Positions 5,327 to 6,253 of a stretch of DNA of 6,253 nt are shown here, in pieces (position 1 is the stretch's first letter; every line of letters begins with the position of its first letter). Under the pieces are notes generated by a model that saw only the letters and a list, made by a program, of their open reading frames with translations, had not been told where the DNA came from and ran no database searches. Source of the stretch: Actinomycetota bacterium (GTDB lineage Bacteria > Actinomycetota > Acidimicrobiia > Acidimicrobiales > Ilumatobacteraceae); contig JAPKZT010000005.1 of assembly GCA_026393655.1 (NCBI GenBank), positions 1 through 6,253 of the forward strand. Reading direction: 5' to 3'. A program made the translations under genes and the position numbers.

Positions 5327-6253
5327 CCAAAGCAAAAGGTGTTCTTCGATCAAACGCGAATGTTCGCAATATGTGGATTGCTCAGAACATCTCGGTTATC
5401 GGCGATTACTTAACGTATGTTGCGCTTGTTGGATTAGTGAAAGACGCAACAAACTCGACGTTTCTTGTTTCACTTGTGTTCGCAGCTTATGTTTTGCCTT
5501 CATTTTTTTTCTCGCCGATTGCCGGACCAATAGTAGATAAATTTGATCGGCGAAAAACGATTATCACGATTTCGTTGATGCAAGCAATTTGCGGTATCGG
5601 ATTTGTGTTTGCGAACGAATCAAGAATTTGGTTGGCGTTTTTAGCACAATTAGTTATCTCTTCTTTGTCTGTTGCAATTCTTCCTGCGTTTGGTGCAGCG
5701 CTTCCGAATTTGGTTAGAAGCGATGAAGAACTGCGCCAAGCAAATGTTCTGTTCGGCTCAAGTTGGGGTGCGATGGTATTCATCGGTTCCGCACTTGGGG
5801 GCTTAGTTTCCGCAACTTTTGGACGAACTGCAACATTTTCTGCAGACATTGTGACTTTTCTAGTTTGCGCTTGCTTAGTTGGGCTAATTAAGGCTCCGAT
5901 GCAAGAGCGAAGGTCTACCGAAAATCGCGAACCGATTCGCCCGGTTCAAGACATGCGCGAGGCAATTAGTTACGCCAAGAAGAACGAAATTATTTTGGCG
6001 TTGATGGCTTCAAGATTGACGTTTGCGGTTGGGGCTGGTGCGGTTAGCCAACTTGCAGTTCTTGCGATTGATGCTTTTGGTACTGGCGATGGTGGGAGCG
6101 GATTGTTACTTGCAGCACGCGGTGTTGGGTCGGCAATCGGGCCGTTTCTTTTGATGCGCTATGCACGAAAAAACATGTCTCGCCTGTTACTTCTATGCGG
6201 CATGACAGGTCTGGCTTGGGGCTTGATGTATTTGGCGGCAAGCGTTAGTTCAA
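5323..6253 (+). CDS. MFS transporter, N-terminal 310 residues (runs off the right edge)
   Basis: The frame from TTG at 5323 is open for 310 codons to the window end; full members have about 400-430 residues. An in-frame TGA at 5299-5301 bounds the frame upstream and no ATG or GTG lies before the TTG, so 5323 is the upstream choice; ATG at 5371 (residue 17) is the alternative. The sequence holds about nine hydrophobic segments, starting near 18-38, 46-70, 78-97, 102-130, 143-163, 171-189, 222-249, 260-280 and 287-307. Between segments 2 and 3 lies the MFS motif A as GPIVDKFDRRK (68-78). The overall pattern resembles the drug- and macrolide-efflux-like or enterobactin-exporter-like branch of the family, but the substrate cannot be read. 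The start overlaps the helD stop by four bases (TTGA), implying coupled translation. It is a cytoplasmic membrane protein, probably a proton-driven exporter. Confidence 0.93.
   Translation, partial: MTKAKGVLRSNANVRNMWIAQNISVIGDYLTYVALVGLVKDATNSTFLVSLVFAAYVLPSFFFSPIAGPIVDKFDRRKTIITISLMQAICGIGFVFANESRIWLAFLAQLVISSLSVAILPAFGAALPNLVRSDEELRQANVLFGSSWGAMVFIGSALGGLVSATFGRTATFSADIVTFLVCACLVGLIKAPMQERRSTENREPIRPVQDMREAISYAKKNEIILALMASRLTFAVGAGAVSQLAVLAIDAFGTGDGGSGLLLAARGVGSAIGPFLLMRYARKNMSRLLLLCGMTGLAWGLMYLAASVSS

Noticed and set aside
5487..5849. 120-aa open frame on the minus strand inside the MFS gene
   Set aside because: It is antisense to the membrane protein, has shadow-like composition, and has no recognisable motif.

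Overview
The window looks like a piece of an actinobacterial chromosome of moderate GC (roughly 45-50% by eye). The best guess is an uncultured, possibly aquatic, member of the Acidimicrobiia. This rests on an actinobacterial-type HelD, a secreted beta-sandwich protein of a kind I associate with Actinobacteria, an MPTG-type small cold-shock protein, and frequent GTG/TTG starts with few Shine-Dalgarno sequences. The taxon is an inference; no rRNA or other marker is present.

Left part (1-1434), all on the minus strand. Read in transcription order, it begins with a 67-aa cold-shock protein (1231-1434). A stretch of about 120 bp with several dyads follows, then an unrecognised protein of about 200 aa with a highly charged tail (509-1108). 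Two bases further on starts a fumarylacetoacetate-hydrolase-family enzyme that runs off the left edge (1-506). The last two are tightly spaced and probably cotranscribed.

Middle part (1435-3202). A 160-bp gap upstream of the cold-shock gene holds a perfect tandem 13-bp repeat next to a TATTAT -10 candidate. Above it is a two-gene minus-strand operon for the cell surface: a lipoprotein (2399-3025) whose stop overlaps the next start (TAATG), followed by a secreted protein (1595-2399). In the second gene the signal peptide and the mature domain lie in different frames, so the gene is either frameshifted, mis-sequenced or recoded. A 177-bp divergent intergenic region separates this operon from the right half.

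Right part (3203-6253), plus strand. A complete HelD-type SF1 helicase (707 aa) overlaps, through TTGA, the start of an MFS transporter that runs off the right edge. In some Actinobacteria HelD proteins dissociate stalled RNA polymerase and some give rifamycin tolerance. A translationally coupled exporter therefore makes a stress or antibiotic-tolerance pair plausible, though unproven.

I found no rRNA, tRNA, CRISPR array, insertion sequence or phage gene. The most interesting signals are the frame break in the secreted gene, the lipoprotein/secreted-protein pair, the helD-MFS coupling and the tandem repeat at the cold-shock promoter.
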